DNA of 64,000 nt from Gentiana macrophylla (lineage: Eukaryota > Streptophyta > Magnoliopsida > Gentianales > Gentianaceae). Location of the stretch: positions 26,487,375-26,551,374 of the forward strand of contig CM047809.1 of the NCBI GenBank assembly GCA_026214975.1. Direction: 5' to 3'. The notes under the pieces are model-generated. The model was given only the letters and a program-made list of their open reading frames with translations, did no database searches and had not been told where the DNA came from. Shown here piece after piece: positions 12,708 to 23,354 of this stretch. Made by a program: the position numbers and the translations under genes. The first letter of the stretch is position 1. Each line of letters starts with the position of its first letter.

Positions 12708-12722
12708 AGTTTAAATAGAGAA
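12708..12722 (-). promoter_or_regulatory. Putative TATA box of the zinc-finger gene
   Basis: On the minus strand it reads CTCTATTTAAACTC, about 180 bp before the start codon. The leader between is rich in TTTC and CT repeats, as in many plant 5' leaders. A direct repeat (AAGGTATAGGTTGAGAAT) occurs at about 12583 and 12660. Confidence 0.45.
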
Positions 12723-12751
12723 CATCGAGTAAGGTAGCGCTGTCGACGAGG

Positions 12752-12778
12752 AATAATAATAATAATAATAATAATAAA
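12752..12778. repeat. (AAT)n microsatellite
   Basis: Nine AAT units upstream of the zinc-finger gene. Confidence 0.9.
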
Positions 12779-12839
12779 ACCCTAGGACTGCAACATAAAA
12801 TTGACATTAAGAAAATTCCAGAACAGAACCAGGATTTAA

Positions 12840-14149
12840 ATTTTTGGGTAGGCTAATTAAGACGATTATTGGATTTAACTCGATTACGTACATAGATGAT
12901 TCTTTTATAAATGTAGTAATTGTTTTTGTTTGGGTAGGCTTGGACTCCTAGAATTACTATATACCACCGTCCTTGCAAGGATTTAAGCATTAATTATTAA
13001 TCAAGAATATTAAACATAGTAATTATAATCTCAGTAGAGGTACTTAGTTAGAGTCTCATCGTCCCCATATTTGTACGTGTATGTGTGGTTATAGTTCTCT
13101 TAATGTGAAAATTAATTTTGTTTCGGTATTTAATGTGAAAAATTAATTTATAGCTTAGTGTTCCATTACTGGTTTATATGATATATCCACTCTATTGCAG
13201 CACATGCCATTGATTTAGACCGGCCATTAATTAGAGCAATCATAAATCAGTAATTCTTCCCTAGTCACTCCATTTGCACCGTAGACATACGTGGACGATT
13301 TTAAACCACACAGTTTGAATTTTAGTTAAAACTGTGTGGTTCAGAATCATCCACATGTGTTACTTCTCAAATTGACTCACCATAAAAAACTTCTCATCAT
13401 AAATATATTTTGAAGAGTTAATATTATTTTGCAGCTTCTACGTTGACGCGTGATGGTGTTAATATGTTGGGGAGCATCCCCTATTTACAGAAAATTGCAT
13501 TCATTGAATTTTAAACTATATTTGTTGTCTTTTGATAATATCCCTAAGTTCAAATGTTCTTAATTAGGTACTACTATTATATAAATAGAAAGGAAATTTT
13601 TTTTTTTTCCCACTATTTTTCAAGGGATAACGAATATTTGTGTTGTGTCCTGAGGCAAGAGGCAATGGGAAGATTTTAATTTTAATTTTTAAAGGGAAGA
13701 AATTTCAAAAGACAAAAATTAATAAATGGAGTGCGGAAGAATAAAAGAACATTTTATGATTATAAAGAACAAAATCACAATTATTCTTTAAAATTGTTCT
13801 TTCACGTGTTAATATTCTTTGTGTTTACAATCATTATTCTTACATATTTACTCTATTCCACATTTGTTACGTACTTCATATTTGTTACTTCATAGTTGTT
13901 ACTTTTGTCTTTATCAAATTACAGTTTCCTTCTATCCCGATTTTTGATAATTTTGTCCTTCTAGACAAAAATCTATTTTTTAAATAAGGGAGGGAAACCT
14001 AAAATCGAAAATTGGACACCCTAGAATGGAGTTAACAATATCGTTATTAAATGCTATAACATTATTTCTAATTTTATTTGATTATAATTAAGTATTCTTC
14101 CCAGTTTGGTTTGGTTTTAAAATTTTCTTTTGAAGGAAAAATAGGTATT
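12840..14149. other. AT-rich intergenic DNA
   Basis: No ORF or domain is recognised. The only structured item is the hairpin at 13289-13358. Confidence 0.5.
13289..13358. repeat. 70-bp imperfect inverted repeat (hairpin)
   Basis: The arm ACGTGGACGATTTTAAACCA (continuing CACAGTTT) pairs with AAACTGTGTGGTTCAGAATC (continuing ATCCACATGT) around a loop of about 12 bases. It could be a foldback MITE core or a small-RNA hairpin. No expression evidence is available. Confidence 0.6.
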
Positions 14150-14400
14150 TATTAAACGTTGTCAATCGCGCAAGCATCAATTACATCAGAATGTAGTTGA
14201 TTATCCCAATCCTTGAAAGAAAGCGAATCAAAGCCATAACGGGCTAAAAGATGAGCTGGTATATTGCCAGTTCTCTTGACAAATGAAAAGGTGATAGAAC
14301 TAAACAAAACAAATAACTCTTCATACGCTTTTAAGATTCCTTCGAGCTCAGATAAATCCTCTTTGCACTCTTTGGTTTTGTTTTATTTAGAAAGATATAT
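14150..14400 (-). pseudogene. RNase H C-terminal fragment of a LINE
   Basis: The minus strand reads EDLSELEGILKAYEELF...FVKRTGNIPAHLLARYG. This resembles the end of the RNase H domain of plant LINE ORF2 (usual form: VPRxxNxxAHxLAR). It is a short fragment without catalytic residues visible. It may be a separate insertion from the LINE starting at 15180, since the intervening DNA is not LINE-like. Confidence 0.55.
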
Positions 14401-15179
14401 ATATACACAGCTTTGTTGCATGTGTAATTGCTTTCGTTACGTAGGTGCCAATAGAAACGGACCAGACCAAACCAAACCACACTGTTAGGTTATTATCCAT
14501 AATTAATCCAAAAATTTACAAGATATAACGCGTTATATATACATCCAATAAATTCATGCAATTTAGTTTTTCTTTTCTTTTGAACATTCCTGCTGGTGTG
14601 CATAATTACTCTTTGAGATTAAAAGTTGGAGGGTTTTAACCAAAAAAAGCCTGCAGCCAATTAGTACTATGAATTAATTAGTGAACGCACAAAATAGGTA
14701 TGGGGGGCATCCATATAAGAGTGTGTGAAAGACAAATACATCTGTCAAAATGGTTTTGGTCTCCATTAATGGCGGCATCAACCTGCTCCTTGTCGGTCCA
14801 GGCCATTTCCCTCTTTCTTTCTTTCTCAAATAAATAAATTATACTAGCCCTTCCGATTTAAGTGATGATGGAGGGTTACCAATTTTTTTTTTTTTTTATT
14901 TATTTGAAAGAGTATCATTTACAAATTATTATTTATCGTGTTTTTTTTTATTATATGTTTACCTTCATTTATTAAGGGGTCACAGAGAACACTACATTAG
15001 TTATAGTTCTGGTTTTTTGTTTAATCATTTTGATTTTTTTTTTTTCGAGTGGTATCATTTTGATTTTTGATGTTAAAGTTAAAAAATTAACTCAACTTTT
15101 TAATATCAACTTCGTCATCAGTTATTTTAGAACGGAATAAGTAGTACACGAATTTTCAAAGGCCACTAAAAGGAAAAAT
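14401..15179. other. AT-rich intergenic DNA
   Basis: Homopolymer T runs and no supported gene. Possibly an insertion or decayed LINE 3' region. Confidence 0.4.
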
Positions 15180-16448
15180 GGAAAGGTAGTGCCCAATCTA
15201 AAGAGCTTTCACAGCTAGCTTCTACGTCCGGAGTTTTGTAGATCCTGTGAAGTTCTATATGTAAAAGAAAATCAATTGTATCTTGCATAATTAGTTGACA
15301 ATGTTATTTCTTAAACTCCAAATAGACCAAATCACCACAATCTTACTAGCGTCCCAAACACATTGACCATCTCTATGGTGCACTACCTTGGGAGAGAACA
15401 TGCAAAAAAAATACTCCAATCTCTTGGGACAACCGCTGATATAGACCACTAGTCGCAAATCTTGCGCCTGCGATGAAGAAAGATATGAGAACTTTCTTCG
15501 TTACTCGTTTTGCAAAATGGGAAAAACACATGTTGAAGAGCAACCCTACGCTTAACCACATTGACTCTTGCCGGTAATATGTCAAGGTATGCTTAATTTC
15601 CAACTGAAGCTGATGGCTTTTGACGGCACGTAAGCATTCCAACGCAAAGTAGGAAACACAATAGAAGAATATGTATCACATTCCGAGACCCTTAGAATCA
15701 AATCTTTGAGAAGACCAACATGCAAAACGTTTTTTGAGCTCAAGTTATACAAGGGAGTCAAATTTAAATGCAAAAATACGAGTGATTGATAGCAAGGAGG
15801 GGAGATCAATAATTCACCAAGCTCTCTCCCTCTCAACTTTTTTCACCACTCACCATCTCAAACTCCCTTCACTAAAGACCCTATTTCGCACACAAAACAT
15901 TTTCCCTCCGTAAGTTGAAAGAGCCCGGGAAAGCAAATATTAGGAGCACTTTTCTCACCCCACACATTCCAGAATATAATAATATTTCCACGCCAGACCT
16001 TCCAACCAAGATAATTCTTTTAGTCTAACACATTTCCCATAAATGTTACTTACATTTTTACTCCTGCGCCTGGCATCTCTCTCGAAACCCCTTTTAAATG
16101 CATAAAAACTCCTCACAACCTATTCCACAATTCTCCCTCGTCTCAATTCCACCACCATTTCCTTGAAAGAACCTCATTTTGAACCCCTAACCCCAATCTT
16201 AAGACGTGATGAGTTTTTAGTCTTGATGATAGTATTACGAGAAATGCAACTCACATCTTTACCCCGACTGCAAAAGAATCTATCTCAATTGTTCTATGGT
16301 GTGGATCACGGAAATAAGAACTTGAAAGACATACAAGTACTTCAAAGCAATCTTTCCAACATCGCATTTATTAAAATCAATCTCCCACCCACCAAACGAA
16401 GTCTTGTTTTAATTTCCATCTAGACAACTTTCATTTGACTGTATTAAT
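15180..16448 (-). pseudogene. Old LINE ORF2 fragment, piece 4: RT C-terminal region and zinc-knuckle RT (zf-RVT) domain
   Basis: The minus strand shows the usual LINE order. KLSRW-K then GGRLILINAMLERLL lies near 16400, followed by decayed sequence. Then FPGLFQLTEGKCFVC (15900), RWNAYVPSKAISFSWKLSI (15640), DILPARVNVVKRRVALQHVF, ESSHIFLHRRRKICDRW and VVIWSIWSLRNN (15290). The last four match the zf-RVT pattern 'VP.KV..FAWR....LPT..NL..RGV...C..C...ES..HLF..C'. Many stops and frameshifts. It is continuous with the pieces at 16791, 22794 and 27617. Confidence 0.7.
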
Positions 16449-16790
16449 CGTAGAAATTTGGGCCCAAACCCATATACGAGTAGGGGTCTCATCGCCAAAA
16501 CCTAGGTTATGAAGTGAGGGAAGTCCATATCTTAATATGGTGAGTGATACAATAGCAAGTTTCCAGTGTGGGACACTTTAACACGCCCCCTCAAGTGTGG
16601 GCCTAGGCACTCTCAAGGCCAACAAAGATGCCCAATAAAGGGGTGGCCTCTGATACCATGTAGAAATCTGGGCCCAAACCCATATAAGAGGAGGGGCCTC
16701 ATTTCCAAAACCTAGGTTATGAGGTAAGGGATGTCCATCTCTTAATATGGGTGATACAATAGCAAGTTTCCAATATTGGACACTTTAACA
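16449..16790 (-). mobile_element. TRIM/SMART-type miniature LTR retrotransposon
   Basis: Two direct repeats of about 132-135 bp (16449-16583 and 16659-16790) flank about 75 bp. On the minus strand the right repeat ends TTTCTACA and is followed by TGGTATCAGAG, the initiator-Met tRNA primer-binding site. The internal segment ends in CTTGAGGGGGCG (polypurine tract) just before the next repeat, which starts TGTTAAAGTGTCC. TATTAAT occurs next to both outer ends. No coding capacity. It sits inside the RT of the old LINE, splitting readable protein motifs. Confidence 0.85.
16649..16658 (-). other. Primer-binding site of the TRIM
   Basis: Minus-strand TGGTATCAGA, complementary to the 3' end of initiator methionine tRNA, one step inside the LTR end. 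Confidence 0.8.
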
Positions 16791-16975
16791 TTATTAATAG
16801 GTTGTGAAGAGGAAATTATTTTGTTCATATTTCTACCAATTGATAATCGAAGATACACAAAGGAAAGAAATCTCGTATTGTAATGCAAAGACCCAACTTC
16901 ACTGTTAAGTTTATTGTCTCAAATCTTAAGCCAAAAAATCTTACCCTTACTCATTTAATTAACATTGAAAGTGTA
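16791..16975 (-). pseudogene. Old LINE ORF2 fragment, piece 3 (RT)
   Basis: The minus strand reads INLTVKLGLCITIRDFFPLC, then YQLVEI and a degraded SSSQPIN. It corresponds to the LINE RT stretch 'LNC.VG.LPF.YLGLPIG...W.PI'. It continues piece 2 across the L1-like LINE and piece 4 across the TRIM. Confidence 0.6.
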
Positions 16976-17171
16976 TCATCAAGAAAGAGCTCTCAGTACG
17001 CAGTAGTTGTGGATTTTAGAGTGATGATTTCTCTCAGCCGGCATCTTCATCTTCTTGATTTTGCTTGCCAAATCCTTGCCTCTAAAGTGTTTTAGCTCTT
17101 GTACTTTGCTCGATCAGCTTCCTTGTTACCTTTCTTTCTCTTTTCTGAATTTACAGCTCCTGTTTTGAGCC

Positions 17172-19113
17172 ATGGCTCGAAAGAATAAGAAAACCATTGG
17201 AGATGGCACTGTTCCTGACTCTGAACCAGATGAAGCTGATGTTTCTGGTGATACGCAGGTTGCAGCAGCTTCTAAAGCCATTAATTGTTGCTCTCCCTTC
17301 AACTCCTATTGAAGCTTAGATTGAAATTGAAAAGCTTCCATCAAAGAATGACACTGTTCATCATCAGCTTGCTGAGGTCGAACTTGCACCTAGAGTGGAT
17401 GATGTTGTTGTTGCTTCTTCCTTGGTAGAGATGAAAGAACATGCTTCTAAGTGTTGTAATCCTAGAGTTTATAAGGCAATGAGACTGAAATCTGGAAGGC
17501 TAGTTACTCCTGCTGCTACCATTTCTAAAAAGAAGTTTGTCTTGGCCGAAGGTGATTTGGCAGGTATTTCTTCTCTTTCAGAGCTATTGGAAGTTGAAAA
17601 ACAAGCTGAACAAGGTGTTATTGACAATTTAAAGATTGGTGGTGTGTCTGAAAAGACACTTGAGAGTGTTAGTGCTCCTGTTGGGCAGTTTTCTGCATCT
17701 GTAGAGCCAGTTTCTGATGGTGGAGTGATAGAACCTGGTTCTTCAGTTGTAGAGCTTGCTTCTGATGGTGTTTCTAGCACTTTAGGACCTGGTGGTGTGA
17801 TAGAACAGGGGACTCAGTTAGAGGTGGATCCTGGTTCTATTGCAAGTATGGAAAATGTTGCCCCTGTTTCTGACAAGGTTGCTGGTGTTACTGAAAAACC
17901 CTCTGGTGATTATATAGGGCCTAATGCTACTAAAGCTGTCGAGGAGTTTGCCTCCTGGGTTCAAATGGTCAAAAAGAATAGGGAACCTTCAGATGATGTT
18001 GTTCTTTTGACAGATCATGTTGATTGTGTCAATTAAGACACTGTGTTTTTGGAGGAGGAGGATACAAATGATGATTCAATGGAGAAACTGAGTTAGATTG
18101 GAATATTTCCTTCAAAATTTCCTGGTAGAGATGCTGTCCAAAAGATTGTTAATGCTTGGCCTAGGAAGTTCAAATATCACTACCATAATTCTGGATGGAT
18201 AGTATTCTTGTTTGAACAAGGAAGTGATCTTAATGAGGTATTGCAGGCTGGTCCCTTCTATGCTTTTGGAAAGCCTTTGTTGTTAAAAAAGATGCCTGTT
18301 ATGTTCAACTTTAGTAAAGATGCTTGTACTATGGTTCCAGTTTGGATTCAGCTGCCTAATCTCCCTCTAAGACTTTGGAAAGATAGGGCATTGAGCAAGA
18401 TCTGTTCCTTCTTGGGGAGTCCTCAGTATACTGATAAAGTCACTGCTTCCAGAAAAGTCTTGAGTTTGGCAAGGTGTCTGGTGGAGATTGATTTAAAGAT
18501 GGATTTGCCTTCTGTTATACCTATTACTATGCATGATGGAAATGTCCTAAAGCAGCCTATTTTGTATGAGGAAAGGCCCAAGTTCTATACCAAGTGTAAT
18601 AAACTAGGGCATAATGATGAAGGACATGATGATTCCAAGGCTGAAGTTCCTTCTTTGTATGTGTCTAGGTCTAAAAAACCTGGTGTTTCCAAACCTAATC
18701 CCTCCAAGAAGAAAAAAGTGATTGTTATTGAAGATGATGGGAAGAATGATAATGCTACTGCTAGTATTAAGGATCATGTGCCTCATGTTGTTCCTTCCTC
18801 TGGTGATGCTTCCTCACTTTTGGATAAAGGAAAGAGTATGGCCTCCAATAATTTAGGAAAGCCAGTTGAGAGGTCAGCTACTCCAGTTACTAATGCTTTT
18901 GAGGTGTTGTCTCCTGATAAAAATAGTTCTTGGGCAGATGTGGCAGAGGAAGAAGAGCTGGTGCAGAAATGTGATGCTGTTGCTTCTGGATCTAGGAAAT
19001 CTAAGAAGAAGAAGAAAAACAACAGGCATAACACCAATGGTGTTTCTGGAAATGATAAAAACAGAAATGATAGTGTCTCTAGAGGGAGATCTCCTCTAGG
19101 TAGACAAAAATGA
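17172..19113 (+). pseudogene. LINE ORF1 (gag-like, DUF4283 plus zinc knuckle), disrupted
   Basis: Starts MARKNKKTIGDGTVPDSE at the first ATG after the leader. A one-base frameshift near 17275-17281 and in-frame stops at 17317, 18034 and near 18093 break it. The N-terminal half is acidic and Ser/Val-rich. A DUF4283 domain, the nucleic-acid-binding region of plant L1 ORF1, spans about 18100-18560 (FPSKFPGRDAVQKIVNAWP, WIVFLFEQGSDLNEVL, VPVWIQLPNLPLRLW). A CCHC knuckle follows but its first and last Cys are replaced (FYTKCNKLGHNDEGHDD). A Lys-rich tail (KSKKKKKNN) follows. ORF1 normally coats LINE RNA. Its stop overlaps the ORF2 start as ATGA. Confidence 0.85.
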
Positions 19114-22100
19114 TAGGGTTTTGGAATGTTAGAGGGTTCAATAAAAGTCATTAAACAATCTGCTTTGTTGTCGCTTTTCTCGACAAACATCGATTTCCTT
19201 ATTTGGAATCCTTGAGACAAAGTTGTCTCAAAATAATTTTGACCACTTCATATGTAAGAAAGTTCCTTCTTGGAAGTCTCATTGATAATTTTGTCTTTGT
19301 ATATATTAGGAAAAGGATTTTGGTGATCTGGGATCCTACTTTTCTTGAGGTAGATGTCTTGGAGGTGGATGCTCAATGGATACACTGCAAGGTGAAGCTC
19401 TTTGTCTCTGGGGACTGTTTTCTGGTCACTTTTGTCTATGGTCTGCACTCTGTTGGTGATAGGAGGTCCATGTGGGACAGGATTAGGGAACTCAGTGTCT
19501 GTTCTGATTTGCCTTGGATGGTTCTGGGGGATTTTAATGCTGTGCTTTCTGTGGATGATAAGATGAATGGTATTGTTCCTATTACGTATGAGATGCAAGA
19601 TGGTGTTGACTGTTGTATTGATGCTAGCCTTTCTGATTTGAACTCCTCTGGTGAGTTCTTTACCTGGAATTCTGCTGGTGTTTTTACTAGGATTGATAGA
19701 GTTTTGGTTAATTCTTCTTGGTTTGACTAGAATATTGAGGCTCTGTCTTTTTTTGATCCTCCTAGCCATCATTCTGACCACTCTCCCTGTAGAATTTCTC
19801 TTTCTACTAATTCTGTGGCCAGAAAGAAGCCTTTCAAGTTTTTCAATATGTGGCTGCAGCATGAGAGCTATAAGGATACTTTGGATCACAGTTGGAGGCA
19901 AGAGGTTACTGGCACTGATATGTTCCAGTTGTGTAGAAGGCTTAAAAGACTCAAACTACCACTCAAAGTTTTGAACAAGCAGCATTTTGCTCACATTTCT
20001 GTTAGGTCTGATTCTGCTCAGAAGCTCCTTGGGAGTTTGTAGTCTCAGTACAATCTGGGGCCTTCTGATTTGTTAGCTTCTCAAATTATGAACCAGAAGA
20101 AGGTGTGTACTGCTTTGGAAGCTGCTGAGGCTTCTTTTTTATCTCAGAAAGCTAAAGGTGTTTATATGAAACTCAGTGACAGGGGGTCTAAGTTTTTCCA
20201 CTCTTTGGTTAAAAGGAATAATGCTAAGAGGCATATTTCCTCTATTAAACTGGCTGATGGCTCCTTCACCTCTTCTTATGATCAAGTGGGGGAGGCTTTT
20301 ATTGACTTTTATTCAGATTTGTTAGGTACTCAGGTTGTTGCTGTCCCTATTAATGAAAATGTTGTGAATGCTGGCCCCAAGGTTCCTTTGGCTGCTTTTG
20401 ATACTCTTTTGAGAGATGTTACTGCTGTTGAAATCAATGAAACCCTGTTTTCTTTTTCAGATGATAAATCTCCTGGTCCAGATGGCTTTTATGCTGGTTT
20501 TTTTAAAATCTTGGGATATTGTTGGTGAAGATTTCACTAAGGCTGTGCTGGAGTTCTTCCATAATGATGCTTTGTTAAAACAGATCAATCATGCTGTCAT
20601 TGCTCTGATCCCTAAATCTACTCATGCTACCACTGTTGGGGATTATAGGCCTATTTCCTGCTGTAATGTTACTTACAAAGTGATCTCCAAGATTCTGGCT
20701 TCCAGGCTCTCTACTTGCCTTCCTGATCTTATTGATGTTGCTCAGACTGGTTTTGTTGATGGTAGGGCTATGTCTGATAATATTTTTCTTTGTCAGGAGT
20801 TGATTAGACACTATGGAGTTAAGAGAGGCCCACCTAGATGCTTGATCAAAGTGGATATCAAGAAAGCCTTTGATTCAGTTCATTGGTCTTTTTTAGAAGC
20901 TGTCTTGAGAGGCTTTGGTTTTCTTGACAGGTTTGTGAATTGGATTATTCTATGTGTTTCTACTGCTTCCTATTCCTTGTCAATCAATGGTGAGATGAAA
21001 GGCTTCTTCCCTGGTAAAAGAGGCTTGAGGCAGGGTGATCCCTTATCCCCCTTTCTGTTTGTTGTTGGAATGGAATATTTTTCCAGAATGCTTAGGATTC
21101 TGGGGGAGGACTCTGAGTTCAACTTTCATGCTGGTTGTCAGAATCTGAAGATAAACCATCTTGCTTTTGCTGATGACTTAATGCTGTTTTCTAGAGGTGA
21201 TCCTATTTCTGTCACCCTTCTTATGAGTTGTTTATCTTCTTTTGGGGATTGTTCTGGCTTGGCTGCTAATCTTTCCAAATCTGAAATGTTCTGTGCTGGC
21301 TTATCTGATGATAATAAGGCTGATCATCTGGATATTACTGGTATAAAGGTGGGAGTTTTTCCTATTAGATACCTTGGTATCCCTCTTTGTGCTGTAAGGC
21401 TGAATCTTGGACATTATGATCCCTTGTTTACTTCCTTGAGGAACTATTTCTGCAGTTGGAAAGGGGCTACACTTTCTTATGCTGGTAGACTACAGCTTAT
21501 TCTTTCTGTTATACAGGGTGTTCACTGTTTCTGGCTTGGCATCTTTCCTATTATTGGCAGTGTCAGGTTAAAATTGGACCAGCTTTGTAGGAGGTTCTTG
21601 TGGGGGGGAGGGGGGTTCCTGTGATTCTTTGAGGAAATCCCTTGTTGAATGTGATGAGGTCTGTGTTCCCAAATCTGAAGGTGGCTTGGGGATTTTTCAG
21701 TTGGATGCTTGGAATTTGGCACTTCTATGCAAGATCTTATGGAATTTTCAGTGCAAGAAGGACTGCCTCTGGGTGAAATGGATCAGTGAAGAGTACTTGA
21801 AGACCATTGATATTTGGGATTACCAGTACAAGCATGTTCATTCTGCTCTGGTTAAATCTCTGTTCAGAATTAGGGATAGGATTTTGGATGCCACTGGTTC
21901 TGCTGATGCTGCTGTGAATCTGTTACAGTCTTGGTCTGTTGGAACCTCTTTGAATTCTAGACTTGATTATGACTTCTTTAGAAGAAATGGTAGTAGAGTT
22001 TGGTGGTGCAGGACTGTCTGGAATTCTAGGGCAACTCCTAAGCACTGCTTCATCTTGTGGATGGCCTTGAAGAACTCCTTGCTTACTTCGACAGGCGGTG

Positions 22101-22463
22101 TTTGTTGACAAGACTTGCTCGTCTTTGTGGTCCGCCACAATGAGTCTGTTTCTCTTGTACTTCCAAAGTGTCCTATTTCTTGTATGGTTTGGGGTAAGAT
22201 CGATCATGTGGAATCATCAGCAGAGGTCGAAACCGTGATTAGTTCTCATTAGATGGTTAGGCAGGATGTGCAGGGGTACCTCAATGGAGAATGTGGCCAG
22301 GACAGCTTCTATCTCTGTGGTGGTGTACTGGTTATGGCATATGAGGAATAAGAAGAGATTTGAGGGCATTTTGATAAAGATTCCTGATGTTTTGCATTGC
22401 ATTAAGATCCATATCTACTACATAATGCAAGCTATTTTTCCTTTGTATACTTTCACCCCATGA
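19110..22463 (+). pseudogene. LINE ORF2: endonuclease, reverse transcriptase, zf-RVT; disrupted
   Basis: Starts MIGFWNVRGFNKS, a typical AP-like endonuclease opening. Later endonuclease motifs are VTFVYG, WMVLGDFNAVLS and the IDRVLVN motif (about 19700). RT spans about 20440-21500: DDKSPGPDGF, ALIPKSTHATTVGDYRPISC, KVDIKKAFDSVHW, GLRQGDPLSPFLFV, the catalytic FADDLMLF (21165-21190) and FPIRYLGIPL. The zf-RVT region is near 21980-22110 (VWWCRTVWNSRATPKHCF). Breaks: stops at about 19152, 19728, 20040 and 22106, a frameshift near 20520, and one in a G run at 21600-21617. Intact ORF2 nicks DNA and primes reverse transcription at the target. This copy cannot make a full protein. Confidence 0.9.
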
Positions 22464-22793
22464 TGTTAGGGTTTTGTACATCTTTTGTTTGTACTTTTGG
22501 TAGTTGTTGGTGGCTGTTTGAGATAATTTTCTTTCTCTACACACCTAGGGACATGCTTTGTGAGTTATGCTCTCATATGACCCTTTTTTTTTGCAGTTTT
22601 TGAGTGTTGATAGGGGTTTAGTGGCTGTTGTTTCTTGTAGCATATAACCTTAGGGGTCTTATGCTCCTTGAAATCAACAAATCTAACCTCTTCTCAACAT
22701 TTTGTAGATACTAGACTAGATCTTTTGTTTAGGATGTAGCTCTTGAAGTTTGCATACCTTAGTTTAATATATTTACATTTAACCAAAAAAAAA

Positions 22794-23085
22794 ACATTGA
22801 AAGCGTAACAAAATTCCTTAGCACCTGGCCCAGATTCAAGATATTATTTTCTTCCCAAGGCCAAATGAATTTGGAATCATCATAAATTCCTTATCGCCAA
22901 ACCGATAAAAATCTTAAATGAAAATATCATCTTCCGTCCAAACCACGACATTCATAGCCTCAACAATTAACAATAAAAGAAATAAACGATGAACAGTAAA
23001 AGAAAGGGTGAGAAAATCCAGTTAAAACTAATCCAATTTCTCCTTTTAAAACTAAAATTCGTTTGTGCCATCACTGAGTCAGGGA
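22794..23085 (-). pseudogene. Old LINE ORF2 fragment, piece 2 (RT)
   Basis: Lies between the L1-like LINE and copia-1. Minus-strand reading includes GDKEFMMIPNSFGLGKK and LRNFVTLSMLI. These can be laid on the RT stretch just after the catalytic FADD motif, but strong motifs are lost. Assignment rests mainly on position between the clearer pieces 1 and 3. Confidence 0.5.
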
Positions 23086-23229
23086 TGTTGAGGATATTAT
23101 AGATAAAGATTAATTAGAATAATATTTCTAGTTTATGTTACTTGTTGGCCAAGATTTTGTAGGCCTATATAAACTCAATTGTACTCACAGTATTATTCAA
23201 TGGAAAATATTTGATCACTTACAATTATA
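23086..23229 (+). repeat. 5' LTR of copia-1
   Basis: Starts TGTTGAGGATAT. Contains a TATATAAACTC box at about 23166 and ends just before the primer-binding site. Confidence 0.85.
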
Positions 23230-23232
23230 ATA

Positions 23233-23244
23233 TGGTATCAGAGC
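23233..23244 (+). other. Primer-binding site of copia-1
   Basis: TGGTATCAGAGC, complementary to the initiator-Met tRNA 3' end. Confidence 0.9.
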
Positions 23245-23354
23245 CCGGTTTTTTTCTCTCTCCTTGTATTGTGCCGATTTCCTTCTCCTAAACCCTAGAA
23301 AATTTCCACCGCCCTCCTTCTTCATCTCCAGCGAAGTCTGTCGTCATAGAAGAT

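Larger units (their letters stand above)
16976..22793 (+). mobile_element. L1-like LINE, nearly full length
   Basis: Flanked by a 14-bp target-site duplication with one mismatch: ACATTGAAAGTGTA (16962-16975) and ACATTGAAAGCGTA (22794-22807). It ends in an A-rich tail (AACCAAAAAAAAAA). It has a 5' leader of about 195 bp, ORF1 (17172-19113), ORF2 (19110-22463) and a 3' UTR of about 320 bp. A handful of stops and frameshifts disable both ORFs. It interrupts the older minus-strand LINE. Confidence 0.93.

Noticed and set aside
18783..19220. Minus-strand frame opposite LINE ORF1
   Set aside because: Shadow of the Lys-rich ORF1 tail (poly-Phe/Leu on the other strand).
19248..19901. Long minus-strand open frame opposite the LINE endonuclease
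   Set aside because: The plus strand shows clear endonuclease motifs. The minus frame is Arg/Ile-rich and without domains.
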